Positions 19,825-28,749 of a stretch of 64,000 bases of DNA are shown here, one piece after another. A program made the position numbers and the translations under genes. The notes under the pieces are model-generated. The model was not told the origin of the DNA. It did no database searches and worked only from the letters and a program-made list of their open reading frames with translations. Every line of letters begins with the position of its first letter. Position 1 is the first letter of the stretch. The DNA is from Streptomyces sp. NBC_01235 (GTDB taxonomy: Bacteria > Actinomycetota > Actinomycetes > Streptomycetales > Streptomycetaceae): NCBI RefSeq assembly GCF_035989285.1, contig NZ_CP108513.1:8804001-8868000 (forward strand). The letters run 5' to 3'.

Positions 19825-21137
19825 GGCTGATGATCTCCCGGGGGTACGTCGAGCACGACGTCGACGACCCAGCCGTGGCCGGTGGCGGGCGGGCCGAGGG
19901 TGACGGTGCCGCCGTACATGGCGGCGCGCTGGCGGATGCCGACGAGACCGTGCCCGGCGGCGCCGGGCAGCACCCCGGCGGGTACGCCGGTGTCGGCGAC
20001 CCTGATGTGCACGGTGCCGGCGTCCTTGGTGACGGTGACGTCGGCCGTGGAGCCCGGGCCGGCGTGTTTGAGGGTGTTGGTGAGGGCTTCCTGGACGATG
20101 CGGTACACGGTGAGCTGAACACCGCTGCCGAGGGCGTCGAGGTCGCCCATGGTCCGGTAGGTCACGGGCAGCCCCGCCGCGCGCACCCGCGCCAGCAACG
20201 GGTCCAGGTCGCGGATGCCGGGCTGCGGGCCGAGCGGCCGTACGTCTTCTTCATGTCCCCGCTCCTCGCGCAGCACGCCCAGGACGCGCCGCAGCTCGCT
20301 CATCGCCTGGCGGCCGGTGCCGGCGAGGATGCGCAGGGGCTCGGCGGACGGCTCGCCGCGGTTGGCGGCGAGGGTGGCGGCGCCGTCGGCGACGCTGACC
20401 ATGACGGACAGGTTGTGGCCGACGATGTCGTGCATCTCGCGGGCGATGCGGGTGCGTTCGGCGGCGGTGGTGAGCCGGACGCGCTGGTCGTGCTCGATCT
20501 CCAGACGCGTGGTCCGGTCCTCCAACGCCGCCAGGTAGAGGCGGCGGATCCGCAGTGTCAGGCCGATGGCGATGGCGGCCGTCGCCGTGCCCAGCAGGAA
20601 GAAGAGGCCGAGGAACGGGTGTTCGACGGGGGCCAGGAGGCAGACCGCCAGGGTCAGTTCGGCCGCGGTGAGAGCGGCGGCCCAGCCGAGCGCGCGCAGT
20701 GATCCGTGCAGGGCCAGGCTGTAGAGGGCGATGAGTGCGGCCATGCCGGTCTGCTGCCACACGCCCAGCGACCACTGGGCCAGGGAGACCGCGGCGATCA
20801 CGGAGTACGTGACGGCCGGGGCCCTGCGGCGCCACCACAGCGGTACGGCGAGTGCGACGGCGAAGGCGGCCGGCACCGGGGTCGGCAACCGGCCCGGGTC
20901 CGTCGTGTCCCCGAAGGGGCCGTGGCGGCTGTGGGAGAGCAGGTCGGGGAGGCTGAACAGGACGACGACGAGGACGACCGCGGTGTCGAGCACCCACGGA
21001 TGCCGCTGGTCCAGTCGGCGCCGGGCGCTCTGACCGCGCAGCATACGGCCCAGGAGCGGGTGCGCCCAGACGTCGGCGAGCCCGGGAGACGGCGCGGTGA
21101 CCGTCCCCCGGGCGGCGGTCGCGGGGGCCTCTCTCAT
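19821..21137 (-). CDS. Sensor histidine kinase (HisKA_3 type)
   Basis: A 438-aa membrane kinase: about five helices between residues 50 and 200, then the dimerisation/phospho-acceptor region with H236 in AREMHDIVGHNLSVMVSV, and a short HATPase domain (QLTVYRIVQEALTNTLKHAG, then GHGLVGIRQRAAMYGG). It phosphorylates the partner regulator, to which it is translationally coupled. The small sensing region between helices suggests intramembrane sensing of the kind found next to ABC exporters of antimicrobial agents. It starts 25 bases after the permease stop. Confidence 0.92.
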   Translation of the reverse strand: MREAPATAARGTVTAPSPGLADVWAHPLLGRMLRGQSARRRLDQRHPWVLDTAVVLVVVLFSLPDLLSHSRHGPFGDTTDPGRLPTPVPAAFAVALAVPLWWRRRAPAVTYSVIAAVSLAQWSLGVWQQTGMAALIALYSLALHGSLRALGWAAALTAAELTLAVCLLAPVEHPFLGLFFLLGTATAAIAIGLTLRIRRLYLAALEDRTTRLEIEHDQRVRLTTAAERTRIAREMHDIVGHNLSVMVSVADGAATLAANRGEPSAEPLRILAGTGRQAMSELRRVLGVLREERGHEEDVRPLGPQPGIRDLDPLLARVRAAGLPVTYRTMGDLDALGSGVQLTVYRIVQEALTNTLKHAGPGSTADVTVTKDAGTVHIRVADTGVPAGVLPGAAGHGLVGIRQRAAMYGGTVTLGPPATGHGWVVDVVLDVPPGDHQP

Positions 21138-21162
21138 GATCCCCACTGTCTCGCACCGCCGC

Positions 21163-21984
21163 TCAGGCGTCGCTCTTGAGGAGCCGCCAGGCGGCTCCGG
21201 CGAGGGTGAGTGCCACCCACCCGGCGAAGACGGAGAGTCCCGCCCCGGGGGAGAGGGCGCCGGAGGACTGGTGCAGGGCGTACACCGCCGAGCCGGCGTT
21301 GCTGGGGAAGTAGGGGTTGATGTTGTCGTAGAGGGAGTCGGGCAGCAGGGAGGCCAGGCCCGGGAGGATGAGCAGGACGCCGACCAGGACCGCGATCGCC
21401 CCGGCGCTGGAGCGCAGCAGCACGCCCAGGGCCACACCCGCGACGGCGACCAGGGCGAGGTAGAGGCCGGCACCGGCCAGGCTGCGCAGCACACCGGCGT
21501 CGCCCAGGGACAGGGCGATCTTCTCGCCGTGCAGGCCCAGGGTGCCCAGCTGGAACGCGGCCAGGGCGCCGAGCGTGGTCAGGACCAGGGCGACGGCGCC
21601 GATCACGGCGGCCTTGGACCACAGGACGGGCAGGCGGCGGGGGACGGCGGTGAGGGTGGAGCGGATCATGCCGGTGGTGTACTCGCCGGCCGACAGCAGG
21701 ACGCCGAGCACGCCGACGGCCAGTGACGCGAAGGTCACCCCGAGCAGGGCGAGGCTGACCGCGTCCTGGTCGCCGGAGCCGGGTCCGGGCGGCCCGCCCT
21801 GGGTGGCCACGTCGGGGCTGTAGGTGGCGGAGGCGATCGCGCCGAGGGCGATCAGCAGGACCACGGCGACGGCCAGGGTGATCCAACTGGAGCGCAGCGA
21901 CCAGAACTTGGCCCACTCCGCGCGCAGCACCCGAGGACCGGTGACCTTGTAGGCCGGGGTGGGCGAGAGTTCGGTGACGGTCAT
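21163..21984 (-). CDS. ABC-2 type transporter permease
   Basis: A 273-aa integral membrane protein with six predicted helices (first at about residues 35-55, last near 245-265) and the ABC-2 pattern VLLSAGEYTTGMIRSTLTAV. It forms the channel of an export ABC transporter with the upstream ATPase; the substrate is unknown, possibly a lantibiotic or other membrane-active compound given the co-encoded two-component system. Its ATG overlaps the ATPase stop (ATGA). Confidence 0.9.
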   Translation of the reverse strand: MTVTELSPTPAYKVTGPRVLRAEWAKFWSLRSSWITLAVAVVLLIALGAIASATYSPDVATQGGPPGPGSGDQDAVSLALLGVTFASLAVGVLGVLLSAGEYTTGMIRSTLTAVPRRLPVLWSKAAVIGAVALVLTTLGALAAFQLGTLGLHGEKIALSLGDAGVLRSLAGAGLYLALVAVAGVALGVLLRSSAGAIAVLVGVLLILPGLASLLPDSLYDNINPYFPSNAGSAVYALHQSSGALSPGAGLSVFAGWVALTLAGAAWRLLKSDA

Positions 21985-22913
21985 CGGGCTGCCTTTCGCT
22001 CGGTCTCGGCCAGATGGCTCTGGTACTCGACGACGTCCCTGGTCAGGTCCATGAACGCCGCCTCCAACGAGACGGACTGCGGGGTGAGTTCGTACAACGC
22101 CACCCCGTGCTCGGCCGCGATCAGCCCGATCTCCCGGGCCTCGCGTCCGGAGACCAGGAGTTCCTCGGCGGACGAGGAGGAGATCGTGACGTCCGGGCCC
22201 GCCAGCAACGAGCGCAGCCTGGCGGCCTCGGCGGTGGCGACCTTCACACCGCCGCCGCTCGCCTCCCGGGTGAAGTCGTCGACGGTGGTGTCCGCCAGGA
22301 GCCGGCCGCGGCCGATGATCACCAGGTGGTCGGCGATCAGCGCGGTCTCGCTCATCAGGTGCGAGGAGAGCATCACCGCGCGGCCCTCGTCGGCCAGCGA
22401 GCGCAGCAGGTTGCGCACCCACAGCACGCCCTCGGGGTCGAGGCCGTTGACCGGCTCGTCGAGCATGACGATCGCGGGGTCGCCGAGCAGGGCCGCCGCG
22501 ATGCCGAGCCGCTGGCCCATGCCGAGCGAGAACGCCCCGACCCGCTTGCCGGCCACGCTGGTCAGACCGGCCAGTTCGATGACCTCGTCGACCCGGCGGC
22601 GCGGAATGCCGTGCGTGTACGCGAGCGCCATCAGATGGTTGAACGCGCTGCGGCCGGGGTGGACGGACTTGGCCTCCAGCAGGGTGCCGATCTCGTGCAG
22701 CGGTGCCGTGTGCTTCGCGTACGACGTGCCGTTGACCGTGACCGAGCCCTTGGTGGGTGCGTCCAGGCCGACCACCATGCGCATGGTGGTGGACTTGCCG
22801 GCGCCGTTGGGGCCGAGGAAGCCGGTGACCTCACCGGGCTTGACAGTGAAACTCAACTCGTCGACGACGGTCTTGTCGCCGTACCGTTTGGTCAGCTCAC
22901 GCGCTTCGATCAT
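21981..22913 (-). CDS. ABC transporter ATP-binding protein
   Basis: A 310-aa ATPase. Walker A is GPNGAGKST (residues 34-42), the signature is FSLGMGQRLGIAAALLGDP, Walker B is IVMLDEPVNGLDPEG, and the switch His is in SSHLMSE. The C-terminal 90 residues form the accessory domain common in drug- and bacteriocin-export ATPases. It is the first gene of the operon ATPase-permease-kinase-regulator, likely a self-resistance or envelope-stress module. Confidence 0.94.
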   Translation of the reverse strand: MIEARELTKRYGDKTVVDELSFTVKPGEVTGFLGPNGAGKSTTMRMVVGLDAPTKGSVTVNGTSYAKHTAPLHEIGTLLEAKSVHPGRSAFNHLMALAYTHGIPRRRVDEVIELAGLTSVAGKRVGAFSLGMGQRLGIAAALLGDPAIVMLDEPVNGLDPEGVLWVRNLLRSLADEGRAVMLSSHLMSETALIADHLVIIGRGRLLADTTVDDFTREASGGGVKVATAEAARLRSLLAGPDVTISSSSAEELLVSGREAREIGLIAAEHGVALYELTPQSVSLEAAFMDLTRDVVEYQSHLAETERKAAR

Positions 22914-23326
22914 GGGTGTGGGCCTTTCACCTCGGACTCGGCCGGGCGAGCGCCGCGACCTCCGCAGTCGACGTTAGGAGCGCGGCCGGCCCGAACCCTG
23001 GGACCGCGGGAGACACTTCCGCGCCCGAGTGGTACCGGGGTACCCCGCGGGCACCGATCACCGGTACGCCTCAGGTATGACGCGCCGGCGGGCGTGCGTC
23101 GTCCAGCGGCCGCACACCGATCGGCCGCAGGACGTGCACCGCGCTGTCCGCGTTCTTCAGCGCCGTGACCAGGGGCTGCAGCCGTACGGCCACGGGCAGG
23201 CGATCCTGCCGCCTTGCGGTGCACGCGAGACCGGGCCGGCCGAGGGCACGAACACCGCGTGCCGTCCAGGTGATGTGTCTTCGGCGTGGCCGCCGGAGAC
23301 CGGTGGACGCCTGGTCGCCGAAGAGG
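22914..23326. other. Promoter region of the ABC operon plus unassigned sequence
   Basis: Contains GGTACCGGGGTACC near 23031-23044, a short palindromic element at promoter distance from the ATPase gene. Open frames present have no family match. Confidence 0.4.
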
Positions 23327-23358
23327 CCGCACCGACCCGGTACACCGGGTCGGTGCGG
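23327..23358 (-). terminator. Terminator hairpin downstream of the MFS gene
   Basis: Perfect 15-bp inverted repeat CCGCACCGACCCGGT / ACCGGGTCGGTGCGG separated by two bases (some pairs will open to form the loop). It lies about 80 bases beyond the MFS stop on the minus strand. Confidence 0.8.
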
Positions 23359-23437
23359 TCCCTTCGGCAGCCGGTGAAGTTGAACGGCCGACCGGCTGCC
23401 TGGCAGGACTCGTGCGCGGTGCGGGACCGTCAGGGAC

Positions 23438-24946
23438 TCACATGTGGACGACGGGTGCCGCGTCGGGGTCGGTGGCCGGGACGCCGCGGCGGTAGAGCAG
23501 GACGCTGATGACCAGTCCGGCGGCGAAGAAGGCGGCGGACCACCAGTAGGCGGTGGAGTAGCCCTCCAGGCCGGCCCGGGCGAGGACCATGGGGTCCTTG
23601 GGGTTCTTGCCGTCGAGGTAGTGGGTGACGGCGCTGGTGGAGAGGGTGTTGAGGAGGGCGGTGCCGAGGGAGCCGCCGACCTGCTGCATGGTGTTGACGG
23701 CGGCGGAGGCGACGCCGGCGTCCTCGGCGCCCACGCCGGCCGTGGCCAGGCTCATCGCCGGGGCCATGACCAGGCCGAGGCCGAGGCCTGCCACGATCAG
23801 CGGCGGCATGATGTCCGCGGCGTAGCCGCTGGTCAGGTCGAGGCCGGTGAGCCAGACCATGCCGGCGGCCGCGATGCCCATGCCGAGCGGCACCACCGGC
23901 TTGGGGCCGAAGCGGGGGATGAGCACGGTGGAGGCGAGAGTGGAGGCGATCATGAGGCCGGCGACCATGGGCAGGAAGGCCAGGCCGGTCTTGACGGGTG
24001 TGTAGCCAAGGCTCTGCTGCAGGTAGTAGGTCAGGAACAGGAAGACACCGAACATACCGGCGCCGATGATCAGGATGGAGACGAAGGAGGCGCCGCGGTT
24101 GCGGTCGAGCAGGACCCGCAGCGGCAGCAGGGGGTGGGTGGAGCGGGTCTGCCACCAGGTGAACGCGGCGAGCAGGATGGCTCCGGCGACGAGGAAGCCC
24201 CAGGTGGCCGGCGAACCCCAGTCGTGGGACTCGGCGTTGGAGAAGCCGTAGACCAGGCAGAACAGGCCGCCGCCGACGAGGACGGCGCCGGGGATGTCGA
24301 TCGTGGCGGTCTTGTCGCGGGTGGTGCGCTGGAGCAGCGTCACACCGCCGGCGAAGGCGAGGGCGGCGAAGGCGAGGTTGACGTAGAGGGTCCAGCGCCA
24401 GTCGAGGTACTCGGTCAGTACGCCGCCGAGCAGCAGGCCGATGGCACCGCCGGCGCCGGCGATGGCGCCAAAGACGCCGAAGGCCTTGGCGCGTTCCTTG
24501 GCGTCGGTGAACGTCGTGGTCAGCAGCGACAGGGCGGCCGGGGCGAGCAGGGCGCCGAACAGGCCCTGTGCGGCACGGGCGACGATGAGCATCTCGAAGC
24601 TGCTCGCGGCGCCGCCGAGGGCCGAGGCGCCGGCGAAGCCGACCAGGCCGATCAGGAAGGTCGTCTTTCGGCCGAAGAGGTCGGCTGTGCGGCCGCCCAG
24701 CAGGAGCAGGCTGCCGAAGGCGAGGGCGTAGGCGGTGACCACCCACTGCCGGTCGCCGTCGGAGAAGCCCAGGTCCTTCTGCGCGGAGGGCAGGGCGATG
24801 TTCACGATGGTGGCGTCCAGGACGACCATGAGCTGGGCCAGGCCGATGACGACGAGGATCCACCAGCGGTGGCGAGGTGATGCGTCGGACGACGGGAGCG
24901 CGGACACGGTGGCCGTGCCCGGTCCGTCGATGGAGGTTTGGGACAT
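23438..24946 (-). CDS. MFS drug transporter, DHA2 (EmrB/QacA) type
   Basis: A 502-aa protein with 14 predicted membrane helices. It carries the antiporter motifs VLDATIVNIALPS in helix 1, GGRTADLFGRKTTFLIG after helix 2, and motif C-like GGAIGLLLGGVL. It exports small hydrophobic drugs or metabolites by proton antiport. The ATG (MSQTSIDGPG) follows TGGAGAC. The next gene on the same strand is 159 bases upstream and the two may be co-transcribed. Confidence 0.93.
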   Translation of the reverse strand: MSQTSIDGPGTATVSALPSSDASPRHRWWILVVIGLAQLMVVLDATIVNIALPSAQKDLGFSDGDRQWVVTAYALAFGSLLLLGGRTADLFGRKTTFLIGLVGFAGASALGGAASSFEMLIVARAAQGLFGALLAPAALSLLTTTFTDAKERAKAFGVFGAIAGAGGAIGLLLGGVLTEYLDWRWTLYVNLAFAALAFAGGVTLLQRTTRDKTATIDIPGAVLVGGGLFCLVYGFSNAESHDWGSPATWGFLVAGAILLAAFTWWQTRSTHPLLPLRVLLDRNRGASFVSILIIGAGMFGVFLFLTYYLQQSLGYTPVKTGLAFLPMVAGLMIASTLASTVLIPRFGPKPVVPLGMGIAAAGMVWLTGLDLTSGYAADIMPPLIVAGLGLGLVMAPAMSLATAGVGAEDAGVASAAVNTMQQVGGSLGTALLNTLSTSAVTHYLDGKNPKDPMVLARAGLEGYSTAYWWSAAFFAAGLVISVLLYRRGVPATDPDAAPVVHM

Positions 24947-25105
24947 GACGGAGTCTCCAGACGAAGTGGTCAGTGGGCAGAAAGGTGCGGTCGTGCGGTA
25001 CGGACGGCTGCTTCGTCGGAGCTCGTCACGTGATGCGATCGGTGATCGGGGCGCCGACAGCCACTGCCCGGCGGTGCGAGGCGGCGCGGAAGGAGGGAGG
25101 GAGGA

Positions 25106-26323
25106 TCAGGCCGCCGGTGTACCCGAGCGACGGACGCCTGCGCTGCGCTGAAAAGCGACACCGAGGGGAAGAACCACCGCGATCGGTTCGGGTCCGGGCC
25201 CGGGCTCTTCGACGGCCTGTCGGCGGGCTGCCTGGGCCGAGGCGGCGGAGTAGGTCTGCCAGTACCGGGCCTGGCGGTTGAGCCGGCTGATCAGCGGCAT
25301 GGGATCGGTCGCGGCGGAGACCGGGGGGATGCCCAGGTGGTCTCCCCATTCCGCCCCGAAAGCCCGCCGGAGCACGCTGTGGATGAGGAGGCGCACCTGC
25401 TCCTCGGTCATCTCCTCGCCCGCCGCGCCGGCCGTCGCGCGGGCCTGTGCGTCGACCATGGCGGCGGTCAGCACGCGTGAGTCCCCGCTGGGGGTTGGTG
25501 TCGCGGCGTCCAGCAGGGACTGCAGACGGCGGGCGTCGTCGTGGTTCGCCAGCTCCTTGTGAAGGCTCTCGTCGAGTCCCAGGAGATGGGCGACGTACGA
25601 CCAGTACCGGTAGAGGGAGCGCTCCTCTTCGGGACCGATGTCGATGCCGACGGCGGCCAGGGCCTGGAAGGCGATGAGGGTGAAGCCGAGCCAGGTACGG
25701 GTCAGATCGAGCCGGCCGGTCGGCAGGCCCTCGGCGCCCGTGTTCCAGTCCGCGACTGCCCTGGCCCGCGTGCGGGCATGGTGCAGTCGGACCTGGACGG
25801 TGGCCAGGTATCCCGGGCCTCCGCGCAGCAGTCCGCCCGGCCGTACGGTCTGGCGCGCCCAGACTCCCGCCGACGCGAGCCGGGGCGCGGCCATGGCCGT
25901 CGGCCTGCCCGTGCGGGCCAGTTGGCGTGCGGTGGCGGGCGACGCGTAGGTGTGGGCGAGCGCGCTGGTGATCGAGCAGAGCGTGAACCACATGGGGGGC
26001 ACGGACAGGCTCACGACGTCGCCGCGATGAAGCATCAGGGGGTCGATCCAGGAAGGGGTCGTCTCCAGTTGCGCCAGCAGTGCGGCGACAGCCGTGGGGG
26101 GTTCGTCGTCCAGGCTTGCCAGGCCGTTCTCGAGGCCCGCGTCGAGGGCCCGCCGGGCCCGCGTGCCGTGGAGGTCCAGTTCCGCGATGACGGCGTCGGC
26201 GAGCGGATCGCCGGCCGTGAGCAGGGTCAGCAGGTGGTTGGCCTCCGCGCCGTGCCGACGGGATGCCGCTTCCGTACCGACCACTCGCTCGGCGGGGTGG
26301 CGAGACGGAAAGTGCGCGGTCAT
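25106..26323 (-). CDS. Oxygenase MpaB family protein (DUF2236)
   Basis: A 405-aa protein with the oxygenase MpaB / latex-clearing-protein-like architecture: a conserved core from about residue 80 to 330 including WIDPLMLHRGDVVSLSVPP, RLHHARTRARAVADW, LTRTWLGFTLIAFQALAAVG and YRYWSYVAHLLGLDESLH. Related enzymes bind heme b and cleave or oxidise terpenoid or rubber-like substrates; the conserved His in VRLHHAR and the Arg nearby fit a heme site. The substrate is unknown. It is divergent from a TetR gene across a perfect operator, so expression is presumably inducible. Confidence 0.82.
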   Translation of the reverse strand: MTAHFPSRHPAERVVGTEAASRRHGAEANHLLTLLTAGDPLADAVIAELDLHGTRARRALDAGLENGLASLDDEPPTAVAALLAQLETTPSWIDPLMLHRGDVVSLSVPPMWFTLCSITSALAHTYASPATARQLARTGRPTAMAAPRLASAGVWARQTVRPGGLLRGGPGYLATVQVRLHHARTRARAVADWNTGAEGLPTGRLDLTRTWLGFTLIAFQALAAVGIDIGPEEERSLYRYWSYVAHLLGLDESLHKELANHDDARRLQSLLDAATPTPSGDSRVLTAAMVDAQARATAGAAGEEMTEEQVRLLIHSVLRRAFGAEWGDHLGIPPVSAATDPMPLISRLNRQARYWQTYSAASAQAARRQAVEEPGPGPEPIAVVLPLGVAFQRSAGVRRSGTPAA

Positions 26324-26407
26324 GGGCTCTCACTTTCGAGTGGGGGGAGCGAGGCAGGCACACGTGGTGCCTGGTCCAGCCGCGGGCGATGCCGAACGGC
26401 GACGTCT

Positions 26408-26443
26408 GACACCTGTCAGATTAGAGATAATCTGACAGGTGTC
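26408..26443. promoter_or_regulatory. TetR operator with overlapping divergent promoters
   Basis: Perfect inverted repeat GACACCTGTCAGATTA / TAATCTGACAGGTGTC with 4-base centre GAGA. On the minus strand it contains TTGACA and TAATCT 16 bases apart, a good promoter for the MpaB gene. The plus-strand promoter probably overlaps. Binding of the TetR protein here would block both directions. Confidence 0.85.
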
Positions 26444-26513
26444 AAGTAAGCTGTTCATGGGCCCCGTACGGTCGAGGGTCCGTCCGGGGCGAGAGCACAC
26501 GCGGGAGGCACAA

Positions 26514-27179
26514 GTGGGAGCACGAGCCGAGTCCGGTCGACGGCCGGGACGCCCGGGAGCAGGCGCTCCCGCCGTACCCGAGGAGGGCAGCATCCTGTTG
26601 CGCGGGCTGGAGGCCTTCGCAGAACTGGGTTACGACCACGCCTCGGCTCGCGAGCTGGCGCGACGCCTGGGCGTGAGCCACAACTTCATCAACGACCGGT
26701 ACGGGTCCAAGGCAGCCTTCTGGCGCGCCGTGGTGGACCACGCGCTGGGTGCGGAGCTGGCGCGTCTGCCGCAGGCCGACCCCTCGCTCGACGACGCCGA
26801 ACAGCTGCGGCGGATCATCACCGCCTTCTACCAGGCCGCAGCGACCACACCGATGATGGGACGGATCCTCGTCCACGAGTTCAGCTCCGACACCGAGCGG
26901 TTGGACTACCTGCACGAGCGCTATATCGCTCCGACCCTGCAGCTCATGGCGCCGTGCATCGATCGGCTCGTCGCCTCCGGACGCATGGCGCCCGTTCCGA
27001 TGCACGTGCTCTTCTTCGTCATCGTCCCGCCCGTGGCGGGCATGGTCGAGTTGCCTCTCGCGCGACGCCTGGGCAGGTCCGAGGCCACCTCACCGCAGCA
27101 GCGGGCGGCCACGGCGCAATCGCTGGCGGGACTGGTGGTCAACGGCATGCTCGGCACGGCTTCGGACAGTCGCCCCTGA
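26514..27179 (+). CDS. TetR/AcrR family transcriptional regulator
   Basis: A 221-aa regulator from the chosen GTG. The helix-turn-helix is AFAELGYDHASARELARRLG, VSHNFINDRYGSKAAFWRAV; the C-terminal domain is helical with a hydrophobic ligand pocket (VPMHVLFFVIVPPVAGMVEL). GTG 26514 is preceded by GGGAGG at 5 bases. ATG 26457 and GTG 26439 are in frame, but the latter lies inside the operator. It probably represses itself and the divergent MpaB gene. Confidence 0.87.
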   Translation: MGARAESGRRPGRPGAGAPAVPEEGSILLRGLEAFAELGYDHASARELARRLGVSHNFINDRYGSKAAFWRAVVDHALGAELARLPQADPSLDDAEQLRRIITAFYQAAATTPMMGRILVHEFSSDTERLDYLHERYIAPTLQLMAPCIDRLVASGRMAPVPMHVLFFVIVPPVAGMVELPLARRLGRSEATSPQQRAATAQSLAGLVVNGMLGTASDSRP

Positions 27180-27474
27180 GCCGGAGGTCATGGAGCGCTG
27201 CCATGCACGCAGAGGTGCTCGTGAGGGTTCCACAGCATCCTCTCGGCGGGTTCCCGGGTTGTTGACCTCAGCCTCCCAGGTCGCACGACAAGGATCGGGG
27301 ACGTCCTCCTCCGCCGCCTGCCGGCCGGGGGACTGACAGCGGACTCCCCGTCAATTCCCAGCTTCCTCCCCGCGTTTCCCCTGGCGCGCCGGTCAGAGTC
27401 GACCCCGGCGCACCACGAGGGCGTGGGCGCGCGACCGGGAGCCGCCCCCACCGACCCCCACCCCCGAGGAATCC

Positions 27475-28749
27475 ATGACGCACACCAGCAGTGGTCTGCC
27501 CACGGCTCGGCGCTTCCAGCCGGCGTTGCGGGCCGACGTCTTCGGCTCGACCGCCACGTACACGCCGACCGTCGAGATCGTCATCCCCGTCTACAACGAG
27601 GAACGGGCCCTGCCCGGCTGTATTCGCACCCTGCACGCCCGACTGCGCGACCAGCTGCCGTATCCCTGGCGGATCACCGTGGCGGACAACGCCAGCGTCG
27701 ACCGCACCCTCGCCGTGGCCCGCGAGCTGTCCGAGGAACTGCCCGTCGTCGGCGTCTTCCATCTGGAGCGCAAGGGCCGGGGCCTCGCGCTGCGCACCGT
27801 CTGGGCCGAGAGCGACGCCGACATCGTCGTCTACATGGACGTCGACCTGTCCACCGGCCTGGACGGACTGCTCCCGTTGATCGCCCCGCTGGCCAGCGGT
27901 CACTCCGACCTCGCCATCGGCAGCCGCCTCGCCCCCGGCGCCCGCACCGTGCGCGGCCCGCGTCGCGAGCTGATCTCCCGCTGCTACAACGCGCTGATCC
28001 GGCTCACCCACGGCGCCCGCTTCAGCGACGCCCAGTGCGGGTTCAAGGCGGCCCGCACCGATGTGCTCCGCCCGCTGCTGGCCAAGACCGAGGACGACGC
28101 CTGGTTCTTCGACACCGAACTGCTGCTGCTCGCCGAGCACAACGGGCTGCGTATCCACGAGGTCCCCGTCGACTGGGTGGAGGACGTCGACACCCGGGTG
28201 GACGTGGTCGGCACGGCCACCGACGACCTCAGGGGCCTGTGGCGCATGGCCAGGCTCAAGGCGTCGGGCGCCGCCCGCGTCCCGGTTCCCCGCCGCCCCG
28301 CACCCGCCGCGGAACACCCGGACGCCGTCCTGGCCCCGGACGCCGCCCGCTCCCAACTCGCCTGGCAGATAAGCTGCTTCGTCCTCATCGGCATCGCCTC
28401 GACCGCCGGACAGGCACTCCTGTACTGGCTGCTGCGCGGCTGGTGGCAGCCCGCCGCGGCCAACTTCGTCTCGCTCCTCGTGCTCACCCTGCTGAACACC
28501 GAGGCCAACCGTCGCCTGACGTTCCGCTACTCCGCGGACGGGATCGGCGCGGGACGGGCGCACCTGGGCGCCGGCGCCCTGTTCGTCGTCGGCTACCTCA
28601 CCACCTCGGCCGCGGTCCTGGTGTTCCGCGACGCCGTGCCCGACGCCTCGGCGGCGGCCGAGACACTCGTCCTCGCCGCCTCCTCGGTCCTGGTGACCGC
28701 CCTGCGCTTCCTGGTGCTGCGACTGGCCGTCTTCCGCCGCCGCGCCTGA
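27475..28749 (+). CDS. Glycosyltransferase family 2 with C-terminal GtrA domain
   Basis: A 424-aa fusion. Residues about 25-250 are a dolichyl-phosphate-mannose-synthase-like GT2 domain (VEIVIPVYNEERALPGC, metal-binding YMDVDLSTG, FSDAQCGFKA). Residues 290-420 are a four-helix GtrA flippase-like domain (FVLIGIASTAGQALLYWLLR, NTEANRRLTFRYS). Such proteins make and may help flip polyprenyl-phosphate sugars used by GT-C enzymes. The next gene, a GT39 protein, overlaps the stop (TGATG), so donor maker and user are co-translated. The start has CGAGGA upstream. Confidence 0.9.
   Translation: MTHTSSGLPTARRFQPALRADVFGSTATYTPTVEIVIPVYNEERALPGCIRTLHARLRDQLPYPWRITVADNASVDRTLAVARELSEELPVVGVFHLERKGRGLALRTVWAESDADIVVYMDVDLSTGLDGLLPLIAPLASGHSDLAIGSRLAPGARTVRGPRRELISRCYNALIRLTHGARFSDAQCGFKAARTDVLRPLLAKTEDDAWFFDTELLLLAEHNGLRIHEVPVDWVEDVDTRVDVVGTATDDLRGLWRMARLKASGAARVPVPRRPAPAAEHPDAVLAPDAARSQLAWQISCFVLIGIASTAGQALLYWLLRGWWQPAAANFVSLLVLTLLNTEANRRLTFRYSADGIGAGRAHLGAGALFVVGYLTTSAAVLVFRDAVPDASAAAETLVLAASSVLVTALRFLVLRLAVFRRRA

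Noticed and set aside
23444..24880. 478-codon plus-strand frame opposite the MFS gene
   Set aside because: Gly/Glu/Ala shadow translation. The MFS protein has 14 helices and family motifs.
27423..28748. A single 1192-codon frame covering the GT2 gene region and the GT39 gene
   Set aside because: The first 442 codons are an out-of-frame reading of the GT2-GtrA gene. The GT39 protein begins at the ATG overlapping the GT2 stop.
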